Source: Luzula sylvatica (Eukaryota > Streptophyta > Magnoliopsida > Poales > Juncaceae). Taken from it: a stretch of 64,000 bases of DNA. Position 1 is the first letter of the stretch. Every line of letters starts with the position of its first letter. Below are positions 11,306 through 21,575 of this stretch, piece by piece. Both the position numbers and the translations under genes were made by a program. The stretch lies in contig OX326960.1 in the NCBI GenBank assembly GCA_946800325.1, forward strand, positions 55,388,855 to 55,452,854, read 5' to 3'. The notes beneath the pieces were generated by a model. It saw only the letters and a list, made by a program, of their open reading frames with translations, searched no databases and had not been told where the DNA came from.

Positions 11306-14300
11306 TTAATAATTGTTCGCGATTTGTGATAATGAAGAGTAGGTTCCTAGAGCAGCACTGACCACGCCTATCACGACAATCGAAACAGACAAGCCAACCT
11401 AAAAATATACATGCAATATAAAATATAACAACTTACAAAATATTTATGAATATGTAGGAGACATAACGAAATTTACCTGAAGAGGAGTCGATTTGTGGCT
11501 CGCAATTTTCAAGAAACAAAGTGCCGGCATTATTACTGCCTGAAAAATTCAAAACAAATTTTCCAAAGAAGAAACGTATCATTAATTATTACATCACGAT
11601 ATATTAGTTCAAAGACAAACACTTACTACGAGAATACTAAGAAGTGAACCGATCAATGCCATCACAAGACCTGCAACAACAACACAAATAGAAATATTCA
11701 ATTCAGAAAAAAAAATTGTATTTTTATATTTTAAGAAAAAATATGAACTAACCGAAAAATGGGAGGACAAAAGCAATGCAAAGAGTAGATGCAACGAGAG
11801 TAGTTCTGATTACAACACAGCACCATATTTCATTTGACATATTCGCGGGGAGTAACTCTTCCAAACTTCTCGCTAATGGATTTAGCAACAAAGCATACTT
11901 GGTGAAGGGATTAATCACCTGATCAAAACAAACAGGACATGCTCGTTGAATTTCAAATAGGGAAGCCACTAGTTTTTGGTACGCCAACTGGTACGGATTA
12001 AATTTCAGAACGAGTTCGTAAATTTTATATTTGTTTGCTAATGCATTAGACCGTGCTCTTAAAGATTGATTTTAGAAAAGTTTTTGTCACAATTTCGTGG
12101 GACTGCCTATTTCTTATTTTGATTCAATGGATTTTAAGAAGTTTAGATTAGACGAAAAAGCCATACTAACCTCGTCAAGATCTTCCGTGAGGATATTTTA
12201 TAACTTTTTAGACTTAACCTTTTTAGGCCAATCAGATGATAACATATGATACTCTACAAAACAAAAGTTTATAACTTTATAAAACACCGAGGGAAAAAAT
12301 TGTAATGGGAAATTTTACTTTCTCCCCACCACTTCCTAAAAAAAACATCACCTTTCTCCCGATTACTCCTAATTAATCCAATTGTACTTACTTAATGTTG
12401 ATTTATTAGTTAATTGAGCCACTAATTATGATCATTTAATTAGAGGCACTTAATTATGATCACTTAATTAGAGTCTGGATTAATTTTTTTGCCACTTAAT
12501 TAGGATTTGGTTTAACAATGATGACGCCATCAAAACTTTTTTTAAGGATGTGGTGGGGACAAATATATGCCCTCATTTGTAATTGGCCAGCAAAAATCTT
12601 TGGGATAAAAGCTCTGTTAAAAGTCCAGTTTTTTCTGTGGTTGACAAATAATGATAGAATCGTAACCCAGAAGAATCTACTATGGTTGACAAACAATGAT
12701 AGAATCGTAACCCAGAAGAATCTAGCTAAGAGGATGACCCCACGAGAATGTGTGCAAGCCGTCATCTCTTTGGCACCAGAGACGACCCGTCATCTCTTTG
12801 CACAATGTTCTTATCGACACGGAACAAGAGCAATCACTGCTAAAAAACTGGCATAAGATCATAAACGTAGGAACTAACGACAATAAGGAGTATCAAACAT
12901 GGCCACTTTTTGAAAAGTAAAAATACAAACAAAATATAAGCTTTTTGGATCGGTGGTCCTTCGAATATATTGCCCACATTGGACAATTTTAAAAAGTAAG
13001 GCTATTGTCCTCTCTTTCAAACAAACAAAAAGTAAGGCTGGAATTTATGCACGTGCTTTGCAGCGCCGAAGAAGAAAGCATTCATCACTTGTTTGGCCAA
13101 TGCGACGATACAAAAACATATTGGAATGTAGCCCTCTAGTATAGACAAAGGGGCCTCACGAGTTAAAACAAATATTTTCAGTACGGGTGCGAAAAAAGCA
13201 GGGAAGCTAATAACAATGGTTTGCCTATAATATTTTCAGTATTTTCAAGCGAGGCAACCTATCAACACTCTATGATGGAAAATTAAACAGTCCAATAATG
13301 TTCTTTGTTTTTTTATTATTCATGTAATTATTTTTAAGTTTTCTTTTTTTAATATTTTACTCCAACCGAAGATGGTTGTGTTGGTAACTATTTTTTGTTC
13401 AATGGAGCATGTGTACCACATCTTATCAAAAAGTAAATAAAGTAAAAAAAATAATCAAGAGAAAAGATAATATTACCGTAGTCCATAACGCAACCTTGGA
13501 GAAAAACAAGTTCTTTGGAAGATTCAACGTGATTTGAGAATACGTGGCATCACCAAACATCATGTACCCAATCGTAGCAAACGATCCGTATATCACGGTA
13601 CATATAGCAAAGCTGTCACAAACTTAATAACATTAACCCAAATAATTATAACAACCTGATAACAACTATTTCATTTGATTACCAAATGAGCAACGCCTTG
13701 TTGAATTTCGACCGGTCCGACATGGATTGGTAAATATTTGGAAATACCGAATGCCCTGAATAGCAAAATCCATACACGCCAATTGCGAAAGGAAGACCAC
13801 GTAAATTTACCGCTTTGCCCCCAGTATGAAACCCAATTTCCCCGCTCGTACCAACAATCGCAACCGAGACAAATACCAGTAAAGTCGCAATCACACCCCC
13901 AGCTACAAAAAGACAAAACCAATAATCAAACTAACGAAAAATTCACACAATAGCCCCTGCATTATTGAAAATTGTACCGGAGAGGTAAGAGATGACTCTG
14001 AGGTCACGAAGCCACACAGTTGGCAACACGATCAGAGCCGTAATTAATCCGAAGAAGTGGATGCCGTCGATATGAATCCCAGCCCAATCAAATGAGGCAT
14101 CGGGAAATAAACTCGTCAAATTATCTCCTTCTAGAATTATAAACTCCACACAGTACGAATATAACTCTGTGTATAGGACCACCTGCATACAAGAAGACAA
14201 AACATGAACATTAATCATGCTATTAATTTAACATAATCATTAATCAAATTGATTAAATATATGATAGTATTACTGAGATGAAAAGTCGACCAAATCGGCC

Positions 14301-15178
14301 GAAAGCGGCTTCACCGATATCAGGATAACTCAAAATCCCCTCTTTGCTCTCGAAACAATGTTTCATCAAAATCCCGGTGTAGAAACAAACGATTGCAAAA
14401 AGTGCGAGAAGTGCCAGACTCGACCATCCCGCCTCTTTAACCGTGAATGGAGTCGAGAGTATACCTACTCCGGCCAGGACGTTCACCCCGTTAAAGACGG
14501 TTTGGGTTAAGCTGCACCCGTGACCGCTATAGCCTTCGGTAGAGAATGTACTTTGCTGGGCATGAAATGCAATGGAGTCGTCCAGTAACGAGGTGTGTGG
14601 TTGTGGCGGAGGATATTCTTCTTGTTTGGCTTCGGGGGTGCTTATGTTGTGGTCGGAAAGAAATGGTAGTTTTAAATCTGATGAGAATATGCCGCTCGAA
14701 TGTCGCGTGCTTGATAAAGATCTGACAAGAAATCCAAAATTCGGCGATGCAGCGATTGTGTATGTATCTGTGGCCTCCCTGACATAGAAAAGATATTGAT
14801 ATGGAGTTAGCCTTAATTTCTATAAACTCTCTCTTTTTATAAAGGGTTTTGGGTTCAAATTCCTCGTGTTTTATTCTAATTGGATTCAAATTGAAAACTT
14901 ATATATCATAGGGGCCATTGCCATTGGCCCCTTCCGTTCTTTGAAAAATTTCAATCTTATAACACCCAAAATTTTCAAAAATAAGAAGTAATTACGAGGA
15001 GAAAGGGGGAGACGAACCGATAACTTTGGGGCCACTGACGGGAGTAGAAAGCAGCCGTGGCGGCCTCTTCGGCATCTTGATCCTCTTCACTGCTCTCCTC
15101 GTACTTATCGTTATCATCTTCTATGTCTCTGTCGCTATCCCCTTCCTCCATGAACAGTTCCTCGTCCTTTCTCGCCAT
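11306..15178 (-). CDS. AVT1: AVT1-type vacuolar amino-acid transporter
   Basis: Nine exons join in phase: 15178-15018, 14778-14274, 14182-13978, 13902-13683, 13612-13477, 11918-11753, 11670-11627, 11539-11477 and 11398-11306. They give 530 residues, the usual size for this AAAP subfamily. Plant AVT1 proteins move neutral amino acids across the vacuolar membrane. The N terminus is acidic ([20 protein letters not shown]) and followed by QWPQSYR, a family signature. The transporter core begins near residue 145 with [15 protein letters not shown] and [13 protein letters not shown]. Other core motifs are [51 protein letters not shown] and the C-terminal AALGTYSSL. About ten membrane segments are expected. 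Intron 5 is unusually long (1558 bp) because it holds a MITE and LINE remnants. The paralogue (AVT1A-J) cannot be fixed. Confidence 0.92.
12307..12574. mobile_element. Mutator-like MITE in intron 5 of AVT1
   Basis: Left end GGGAAATTTTACTTTCTCCC and right end (reverse complement) GAGGGCATATATTTGTCCCC are imperfect inverted repeats that meet in a shared CCCCACCAC. The flanks AATTGTAAT (12298-12306) and ATTTGTAAT (12575-12583) match at 8 of 9 bases. The element is 268 bp, AT-rich inside and non-coding. Confidence 0.78.
12590..13450 (+). pseudogene. LINE remnant (zf-RVT region) in intron 5 of AVT1
   Basis: Two stretches resemble the zinc-binding reverse-transcriptase tail of plant L1-type LINEs. 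The first, at 12585-12860, has [20 protein letters not shown] followed by [11 protein letters not shown]. The second, at 13046-13130, reads [11 protein letters not shown] then TKTYWNV. They lie in different frames with stops and run antisense to AVT1. The 13300-13450 tail is T- and A-rich and ends in a short A run, so this may be the 3' end of the LINE. The fragment is dead and removed with the intron. Confidence 0.75.
12634..12723 (+). repeat. 45-bp tandem duplication inside the LINE remnant
   Basis: The block carrying TGGTTGACAAATAATGATAG and AATCGTAACCCAGAAGAATC occurs twice in a row with only a few differences, around 12634-12678 and 12679-12723. It keeps the reading frame, duplicating the [15 protein letters not shown] motif. 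Confidence 0.8.
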
Positions 15179-15271
15179 TAATGCCCAAAATATCGGAGAG
15201 ATTAACTAAGCTCCGAAGGATGGGGGCTGTGGAGATAAGTTCGAGACAATTTTGGAATGTACAAATGGCGT

Positions 15272-15279
15272 ATATATAG
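15272..15279 (-). promoter_or_regulatory. Putative TATA box of the AVT1 gene
   Basis: ACTATATATACGC on the minus strand lies about 95 bp upstream of the AVT1 start codon at 15178, at the expected distance for a TATA box with a short leader. Confidence 0.5.
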
Positions 15280-15664
15280 TCCTCCACGTGTAGGTATAGG
15301 GACCGTCTGATTGCTACGTTTTGGCGCATATGAAGCTTCAGGCTCTGCCAAAGTCCCTCGGTGGCGTGCATGAGCCAGTAGTATAACTATATTATATGTT
15401 ATCATGGCAATCTCAGTCTCAGCAGTCTGATCGATTCAATTGCTGGGGGGGTTACGGATAATCCAAACTTCCTAGCTGGAGGGATCAAGATTCTTTCATA
15501 TTTAAGCGATATGCATGACTTCCAATTGAATAAGGTTAAATGCATTACATTATTAATAGGAAAAATTTAAAATTTTGATCTGTATGCATGAATACAAAAC
15601 ATAATAAGAAACCCATGCTTTCAAAATATTTGTATAATTTATTCTTAAGAAATTAGAGACAATG
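15280..15664. other. AVT1 upstream DNA, no gene seen
   Basis: Intergenic DNA upstream of AVT1. An ACGT-core word CCACGTG lies at about 15285. No ORF or RNA gene is supported. Confidence 0.5.
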
Positions 15665-16146
15665 GAATAAACACGGCTGCGATACGGCTCGGATACGTAT
15701 CGAATACGTCACTGACGTATCCGATTATTTTAATATTTATTTTTTCAAATACGGCGGGAATACGGCATGATACGGCTGGAATAATTTCAAGATACGGTTG
15801 AAATACTTCATTTATGATATTTCAGCTCATTATATATTTTTGTCCATAATATTTTTAAATAGATTATATATGATACTTCTAGAATATTTCTAAATTAGTT
15901 TTAAAATAATCCTAGAATAAATTTAGGATACTTTTATGGTATTTGTATTGTTATGTTGATTTTATTTATTAACATAATATTTAATGTAAAAAATATTAAT
16001 TAATTATTAATTATATATAATATAAATATATTAAAATAATAATTATATAGTCGTATTCGTATCCGTGATTTTTTGAAAAATGCCGTATTGCCGTATTGCC
16101 GTATTCGTATCGTATCGTATATACTCGTATCCTTCCGTGCAACATA
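15665..16146. mobile_element. Non-coding element with ATACG-rich subterminal regions
   Basis: The left end is packed with GATACGG/GGATACG words (15680-15800) and the right end with CGTATC/CCGTATT words on the other strand (16045-16135), including TTGCCGTA repeated in a row near 16085. The termini read ACACGGCTGCGATACGG and, in reverse complement, GCACGGAAGGATACG, which are imperfect inverted repeats. The middle is AT-rich. Related, shorter copies lie near 38107-38240 and 45549. No target duplication is clear, so the superfamily is open; a hAT-like origin is possible. Confidence 0.6.
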
Positions 16147-16816
16147 AATTGTGCTATATAAAGATTGCAAATAAAATGAATTTATGATGATTTTAAATTA
16201 AAATTAAAATACAGTAACTTGTACCGTTTCTAAAATAAAAAATATATAATCCCACTTTATAAATAATGAATGTTACGAAAATAGTCCAAAATCAAGCAGT
16301 GTTGTGTTGATATCCGTAAGATGGTGGTTATAAACGTATTGGATATTCCACGAGTGCGTTTTCTCTGTGGCCTCCGAAAGGAAGCCACATGTGAAACTGC
16401 CTGCGTGATGAACATTAAAACTAGCATTAAAATAATATTGTCACTAGTATTAATTTCAACAATTAATTTGATTTGAACAACTAGCTTTTTAGTAATTATT
16501 CCTTATTAACTATTGAGAATTAAAACTAATTGTTAAAATAATATTATTTTGTCAAGATATTTTCGGAAATATATTTTATATCATTGATTATTTCTTTTAT
16601 TTAATACTAATTTTCTATGACAAAATATATAATAAATAAAATATTAAAATTATGTATATGATATAAAGTTTTTTAAAATTAGTATATGTTAAAAAATATT
16701 TACGAAGATTTTAAAATTAAAAAATAATACAAAAAAGGTTTAATAAATTTGAATATGAAAAAGCGAGGAGTATTTTGGTCCAAAAAAATTGCATCACCAT
16801 GAAATATTCCTATAAG
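16147..16816. other. AT-rich DNA, no gene seen
   Basis: Highly AT-rich sequence with no supported ORF, RNA gene or bounded repeat. It ends at the left target duplication of the hAT-like element. Confidence 0.55.
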
Positions 16817-17394
16817 TTGGGGTGTCAATCTGCCGGATATTGCCCGAACCGACCCGAACCGTATTCGAAGAAATATCCGGATCTGGAAAAAAAAATATTC
16901 GGATCCGGATGGAACCGGATCCGGAACCTATCCGTTTCTACGGGTATAGATCCGGATCTAGGAGCTAATTTTTTGATTGATCCAGATATGAATCCGGATA
17001 TTATCCGGATCCGAATAAAATTCGTAAACGGGTAACCGTTTTGTTGAAATCATGATCAAAATCATAGTAATACTTAACAGACAATAACTATATTTTAATT
17101 CATAATAATACTTAATAATCAATAATCACTATATATATAATTTGTTTTAAAATTACAAAATAATCAAGACTTGAATTCTAAAAATATTATTATATTATTA
17201 TATCATTGTATCCGTTTTATTATCCGAATAGGATCCGTATCCGACAATATCCGAACCGTATCCGTATCTGTTTAATATCCAAAATGTATCCGGATTCGGG
17301 TAATACCGTATCCGGATCCATATCCGAAAAAAAATATGGATCTGGATCTGGTATGACCACTATCCGAACCGTATCCGAACCGTGGACACTCCTA
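16817..17394. mobile_element. Non-autonomous hAT-like element, 578 bp
   Basis: It is flanked by perfect 8-bp direct repeats CCTATAAG at 16809-16816 and 17395-17402. An 8-bp duplication is the hAT signature. Terminal inverted repeats are TTGGGGTGTCAA and, in reverse complement, TAGGAGTGTCCA (9 of 12 match), close to the (C/T)AGGGGTGTCAA consensus of plant hATs. The first and last ~200 bp are filled with CCGGAT/ATCCG words on both strands, and the middle is AT-rich. ORFs across it (86 and 67 codons) are products of the repeat. There is no transposase. Confidence 0.85.
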
Positions 17395-17402
17395 CCTATA
17401 AG

Positions 17403-18090
17403 GGGGTAATTGAAAATGAAACATTGTTTACAGGGGGATTTTTGGAGCTCCCAAAAGTTACGTTTTTTTTTTGCAAATTCATGAAAAGATATGGGGTTAT
17501 TTAAAAAATTTCCAATATTATATGCAAAAACTCGAATGGTGTATTTTGTACGGTCATGCTCCACCACCACTCATCATTTTCCTTGCTCACGTCTCCATTG
17601 TACATTTGTACTCCCTGCAACCAACGGCAAACTCAAAACATTACATGCATCCGTCTCACATTTAATTTCCAGTCTATATACTCTTAATATGTATTGTCTT
17701 TTATCAGTTCATGACGAACCAAATCTATTCAAAATTCAAATCCCCTTTGCGTTGGACTTCTCTCCAGTCTTTCTAGAATACCCAAGTGACTATGTGCTAA
17801 TTTATTGGACCACACGAATTCTCCAGTTTCGTTGAAAATGGAGATGATTGATATGGTGTCTTCTCTGCAACGCCGCATGGAAATGGCAACGAACAAAAAT
17901 AGCAGAAACTAAAAACCGGAAAATAAAAACAAAAGCAACAAACAAAGACACGGTTCTCATCTTCCTCACGGGGTCGTAGCAACCGTAATAATCCCGATAT
18001 AAACCCTTGCTTCCGTGCTTGTAAAAAGATCATCGATTTCACCTAAAAGAAGAGAAGATTGAAGATTAAGATTTTGAGGATTAAGGAATT
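17403..18090. other. Upstream region of the kinase gene
   Basis: It contains no supported gene. ORFs of up to 116 codons here are unrelated to known families. The last ~90 bases form the probable 5' leader of the kinase. Confidence 0.5.
17998..18003 (+). promoter_or_regulatory. Putative TATA box of the kinase gene
   Basis: CGATATAAACCC places a TATAAA 88-93 bp before the ATG at 18091, a normal spacing. Confidence 0.5.
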
Positions 18091-21000
18091 ATGGAGAAGA
18101 AGCAGTATCCCATGAGCGCTGATGCCTACGAGCTTTACGAGGAGGTAGGCCATGGCGTCAGTGCAGCTGTGCATCGTGCTCTTTGTGTTCCTTTGAACGA
18201 GATCGTAGCCATAAAGGTTCTTGATTTCGAGAGGGATAATTGTGATCTGGTAATCATCAATTTCTCATCAATGTTCTCCAAATCGGATTTTTGAATCGTG
18301 TAATTGATTATTCAATTTGTTTGTTCAATGTAGAACAATATAATGCGGGAGGCCAAAACCTTGCTCTTAATCGATCATCCGAATGTGTTGAAGGCGCATT
18401 GTTCTTTCGTACATAAGGAAACACTGTGGGTTGTGATGCCATACATGGCAGGAGGATCGTGTCTTCACGTGATGAGATCTTCTTTCACCACTGGCCTCGA
18501 GGAGAACACGATTGCTACCATTCTTAAGGACGTACTTAAGGCCTTGGATTATCTGCACGAACACGGCCATATTCATCGCGATGTTAAGGTAATTAATACA
18601 ATTCCTCCATTACATTTAAGATTATTAGTGTAATAATAATAATTATCATGATTTGGTTTAGGCTGGAAACATATTGGTGGATTCAAAGGGAGGAACAAAG
18701 CTCGGCGATTTTGGGGTTTCAGCCTGCCTTTTCGAAACCGGTGATAGGATGAGATATCGAAATACTTTTGTTGGCACACCTTGCTGGTATATATTTATAC
18801 TATTTATTTATTGATTATATGCGCGTATGAAATTAATTTATTTGTTGCAACATATAGGATGGCACCAGAAGTGTTGGAACAGAAAAAGGGCTACGATTAT
18901 AAGTAATTTTAATATATTTTTTTTCAATTATATTTCTCTATCTTCAAATTATCAAAATTAATAAATGCTAATTTTTTGCAAATACTTAAATTATACAGAG
19001 CTGATATATGGTCATTTGGAATAACTGCATTGGAACTCGCTCATGGCCACGCTCCGTTTTCGAAGTACCCTCCAATGAAGGTATATAAATAATTGGAAGT
19101 TTTATGATAGATCATTTTTCAAAAAAATATTTTGAATATTTATCAATTATTCATACGTTATTTGTTATTTTGTGTATCATTAAATGATGACAATACACTT
19201 CAATTTTACAAAAAAAATTAGTTCATAAATATTCAAAATATCTTTTTGAAAAATGATCTACCATAAAAAAAAAAATTACCATAGAACCCTCAATCAATAA
19301 TTAGTTACATATAAAATAATATTAAATATCAAACAATATATTTCTCATTAATTAATTTATATACTTTTATTTATACAGGTCTTGCTCATGACATTGCAAA
19401 ATCCTCCACCCGGCCTTGACTATGAAAAGGACAAAAACAGATTCTCGAAGGTATAAAAATTCATAATATATATACATCGCATTATTAATTCTTACGAACA
19501 ACAATTAACTAACAATATACAATGTGATTGTGAATAGAATTTCAAGCAAATGATCGCAATGTGTTTGGTGAAAGATCCAACGAGAAGGCCAAGCGCTAAG
19601 AAGCTACTAAAACATGCTTTCTTCAAGCAAGCCAAATCTCAAGATTATATCAACAGGAGATTATTAGATGGCTTGCCCACACTTGGTGACCAATATCAAG
19701 CTCTCAAGGTACCTACTAATTATTCATTTACTATTTACTATTTGATATTTATTCACTGAATTTAAATTTGTTGTTTAATTAATATAGGAGAAGGAACAAT
19801 CCTTGCTGGCACAGAAAAAAATGGCTGCAAACGAGAAGGAAGAGCTCTCTCAAGTATATATATTTGCATTTATATTCTCTAATTAATTAATTTAAAATTG
19901 AAACGTATTAATTATTTTTTGTTTATTTTGTGCGTAGAATGAATATAAAAGAGGAATTAGTGGATGGAACTTTGACATCGAGGAAATAAAGACTCGAGCC
20001 TCACTTGTAAAATTTCAACCCATGGATATTTTGGTATTATTTTATTTCTCAATTATGTATTTTAATTTTTTATTTTATCAATACAGCTCTCAGACGAGGA
20101 TGTTGCAGTTACGCAAGATAAATCTCCAGAGGGTAGTATATTCGAATTCGAACTGTATCCAATAGCAGATAAATCTCCGGAAAATCCGCAAGACAAATCA
20201 TCAGGAAGTAACGGATCGAACGCTCCTGTTTGTACCCATAAAACCGAAGCAGAAAGCAGCAATGCCGCCGCCACCACTCCCCCCACCCCCAACATCAATA
20301 CCAACGACAACAACAATGATGAAAATCCTTGTTTAAACTGCGAGGAAGAAAAAGTGAAACCTACAGCTTTACAACAGAGAGGCCGTTTCAAAGTTCCATC
20401 TGAAAGTGTCGATTTCGATAAAGAAAAGGTAACTAAACAGAATATTATAATTTATATATATTATATGCTAATGTATTTTTAATTAATTAATTAATTAATT
20501 AATAAACACACATTTGTTTAATTAATAGACGGTCGCTAGTTCATCCATGCAAAAGAGCTTTAGTATGCAGGTTAATACTACACAAACTTCTTGTTTTCGT
20601 CATAATAATAACAATTTTTAAATAGTTTATATAAAGATATCTTGTTAATGAATTTATATAGGTCTTGTCGCCCCAAGCTACATTTAATTCGACTCCATCG
20701 GTCTTGTTGGCGCAAAATGCTTCGCCTATGGCTATTCATGCGCAACTTCAAACTATCTTGCTAAATAATTTAGCTCAAACGGTACCAAAAAATAATTTTA
20801 CGAATTATTATTATATTTTTGAATTTTCTTTTTGAAAGTTTGGTTTTATATGTAGGAAAATATATTGAGTTTGATGAAACAATTTCAAATTGAGGATTTA
20901 TCTCCCGCTTCGCTTAGTTCGAGTAGTCATTCTGGCGAACTCGTTTCTCCCATTTCTTCTTCTGCTTCGAGCGAAAAATCACTGGTAATTAAAATAATTA

Positions 21001-21250
21001 ATAATAAAAAAAACACCATATTTTTTTTTATTCAATAACTTTTTTTATAGCTCGAGCTATCATTCGAGAGGGAGAAGGAATACATTCAAGATGTTCTCGA
21101 TTTACAAACAAAGTATAATGATTAATATTTGATTTGTTTTATTTTATTCTACACTTTGAAAAGTGTTTATTAAAATCGAGTATTTGATTTGACAGGCTGA
21201 TGAAAACCCAAGAGGAGCTTGCCAAGCTCAAAGAAAAACATGGCGAATGA
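18091..21250 (+). CDS. STE20/GCK-type Ser/Thr kinase, plant SPAK/OSR1-related group
   Basis: Fifteen exons join in phase: 18091-18249, 18334-18588, 18662-18786, 18858-18902, 18999-19080, 19379-19450, 19538-19708, 19788-19853, 19938-20006, 20087-20428, 20529-20570, 20662-20781, 20856-20984, 21051-21112 and 21196-21250. They give 597 residues. The kinase domain spans ~13-270: glycine loop [10 protein letters not shown] (19-28), catalytic lysine VAIK (K42), HRDVK (near 134), DFGVS (154-158) and GTPCWMAPEV. The tail carries the plant-group signature [11 protein letters not shown] (near 445) and ends in a short coiled coil ([16 protein letters not shown]). This group includes BLUS1 and its multi-exon relatives; the intron-rich structure fits the relatives. 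Exon 9 could instead use the donor at 20034, but this leaves a 53-bp intron. Substrate unknown. Confidence 0.93.
19102..19266. mobile_element. Small foldback MITE in kinase intron 5
   Basis: The two arms, 19102-19142 and 19226-19266, are reverse complements over about 40 bases with few mismatches (arm start TATGATAGATCATTTTTC). They are separated by about 80 bp. The element sits wholly in intron 5 and does not disturb splice sites. Family unknown. Confidence 0.75.
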
Positions 21251-21420
21251 ATAGTACATTAGGTCCCATGGTCTATTGATGAACTGTTTAGCACAAAATA
21301 TGAATTCGAATTCCGTTAGTATATTATCAATAAAAATATAATATCAAATATATCCATGATTCTTTTCAAAAAAAAAAATATCCATGATTCGTAAATGAGA
21401 TTTTTTTTCAAGAAAGAAAA
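21251..21420 (+). mobile_element. tRNA-derived SINE, copy 1 (degenerate)
   Basis: It starts directly after the kinase stop codon (21248-21250) with ATAGTACATTAGGTCCCATG and runs through an A-box-like GGTCTATTGATGAACTG, a B-box-like GAATTCGAATTCC and an A-rich tail. It is homologous to the next copy over its full length with a period of 170 bp. It probably lies in the kinase 3' UTR. Confidence 0.65.
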
Positions 21421-21575
21421 ATAGTAAATTAGGTCTCATGGTATAGTCACGAAGTGTTTAGCACAAGATATCATAAATCTTTAATTCGAGTCTCATTGGT
21501 ATTATCAATAAAAATACGAAATCAAATATATCCACGATTCGTGAATTAGTTTCTTTCAAAAAAAAGAAAAAAATA
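21421..21575 (+). mobile_element. tRNA-derived SINE, copy 2
   Basis: It begins ATAGTAAATTAGGTCTCATG and contains an A-box-like CATGGTATAGTCACGAAGTG, a B-box-like AATTCGAGTC and a 3' A-rich tail (21561-21575). It lies head to tail with copy 1 and is probably the better preserved copy because its B-box is closer to the tRNA form. Confidence 0.65.

Noticed and set aside
12496..12765. Minus-strand ORF of 89 codons in AVT1 intron 5
   Set aside because: It overlaps the MITE end and the 45-bp duplication in antisense to the LINE, with no domain.
16775..17570. ORFs of 86, 67 and 116 codons rich in Arg, Ile and Pro
   Set aside because: They are translations of the CCGGAT word array of the hAT-like element.
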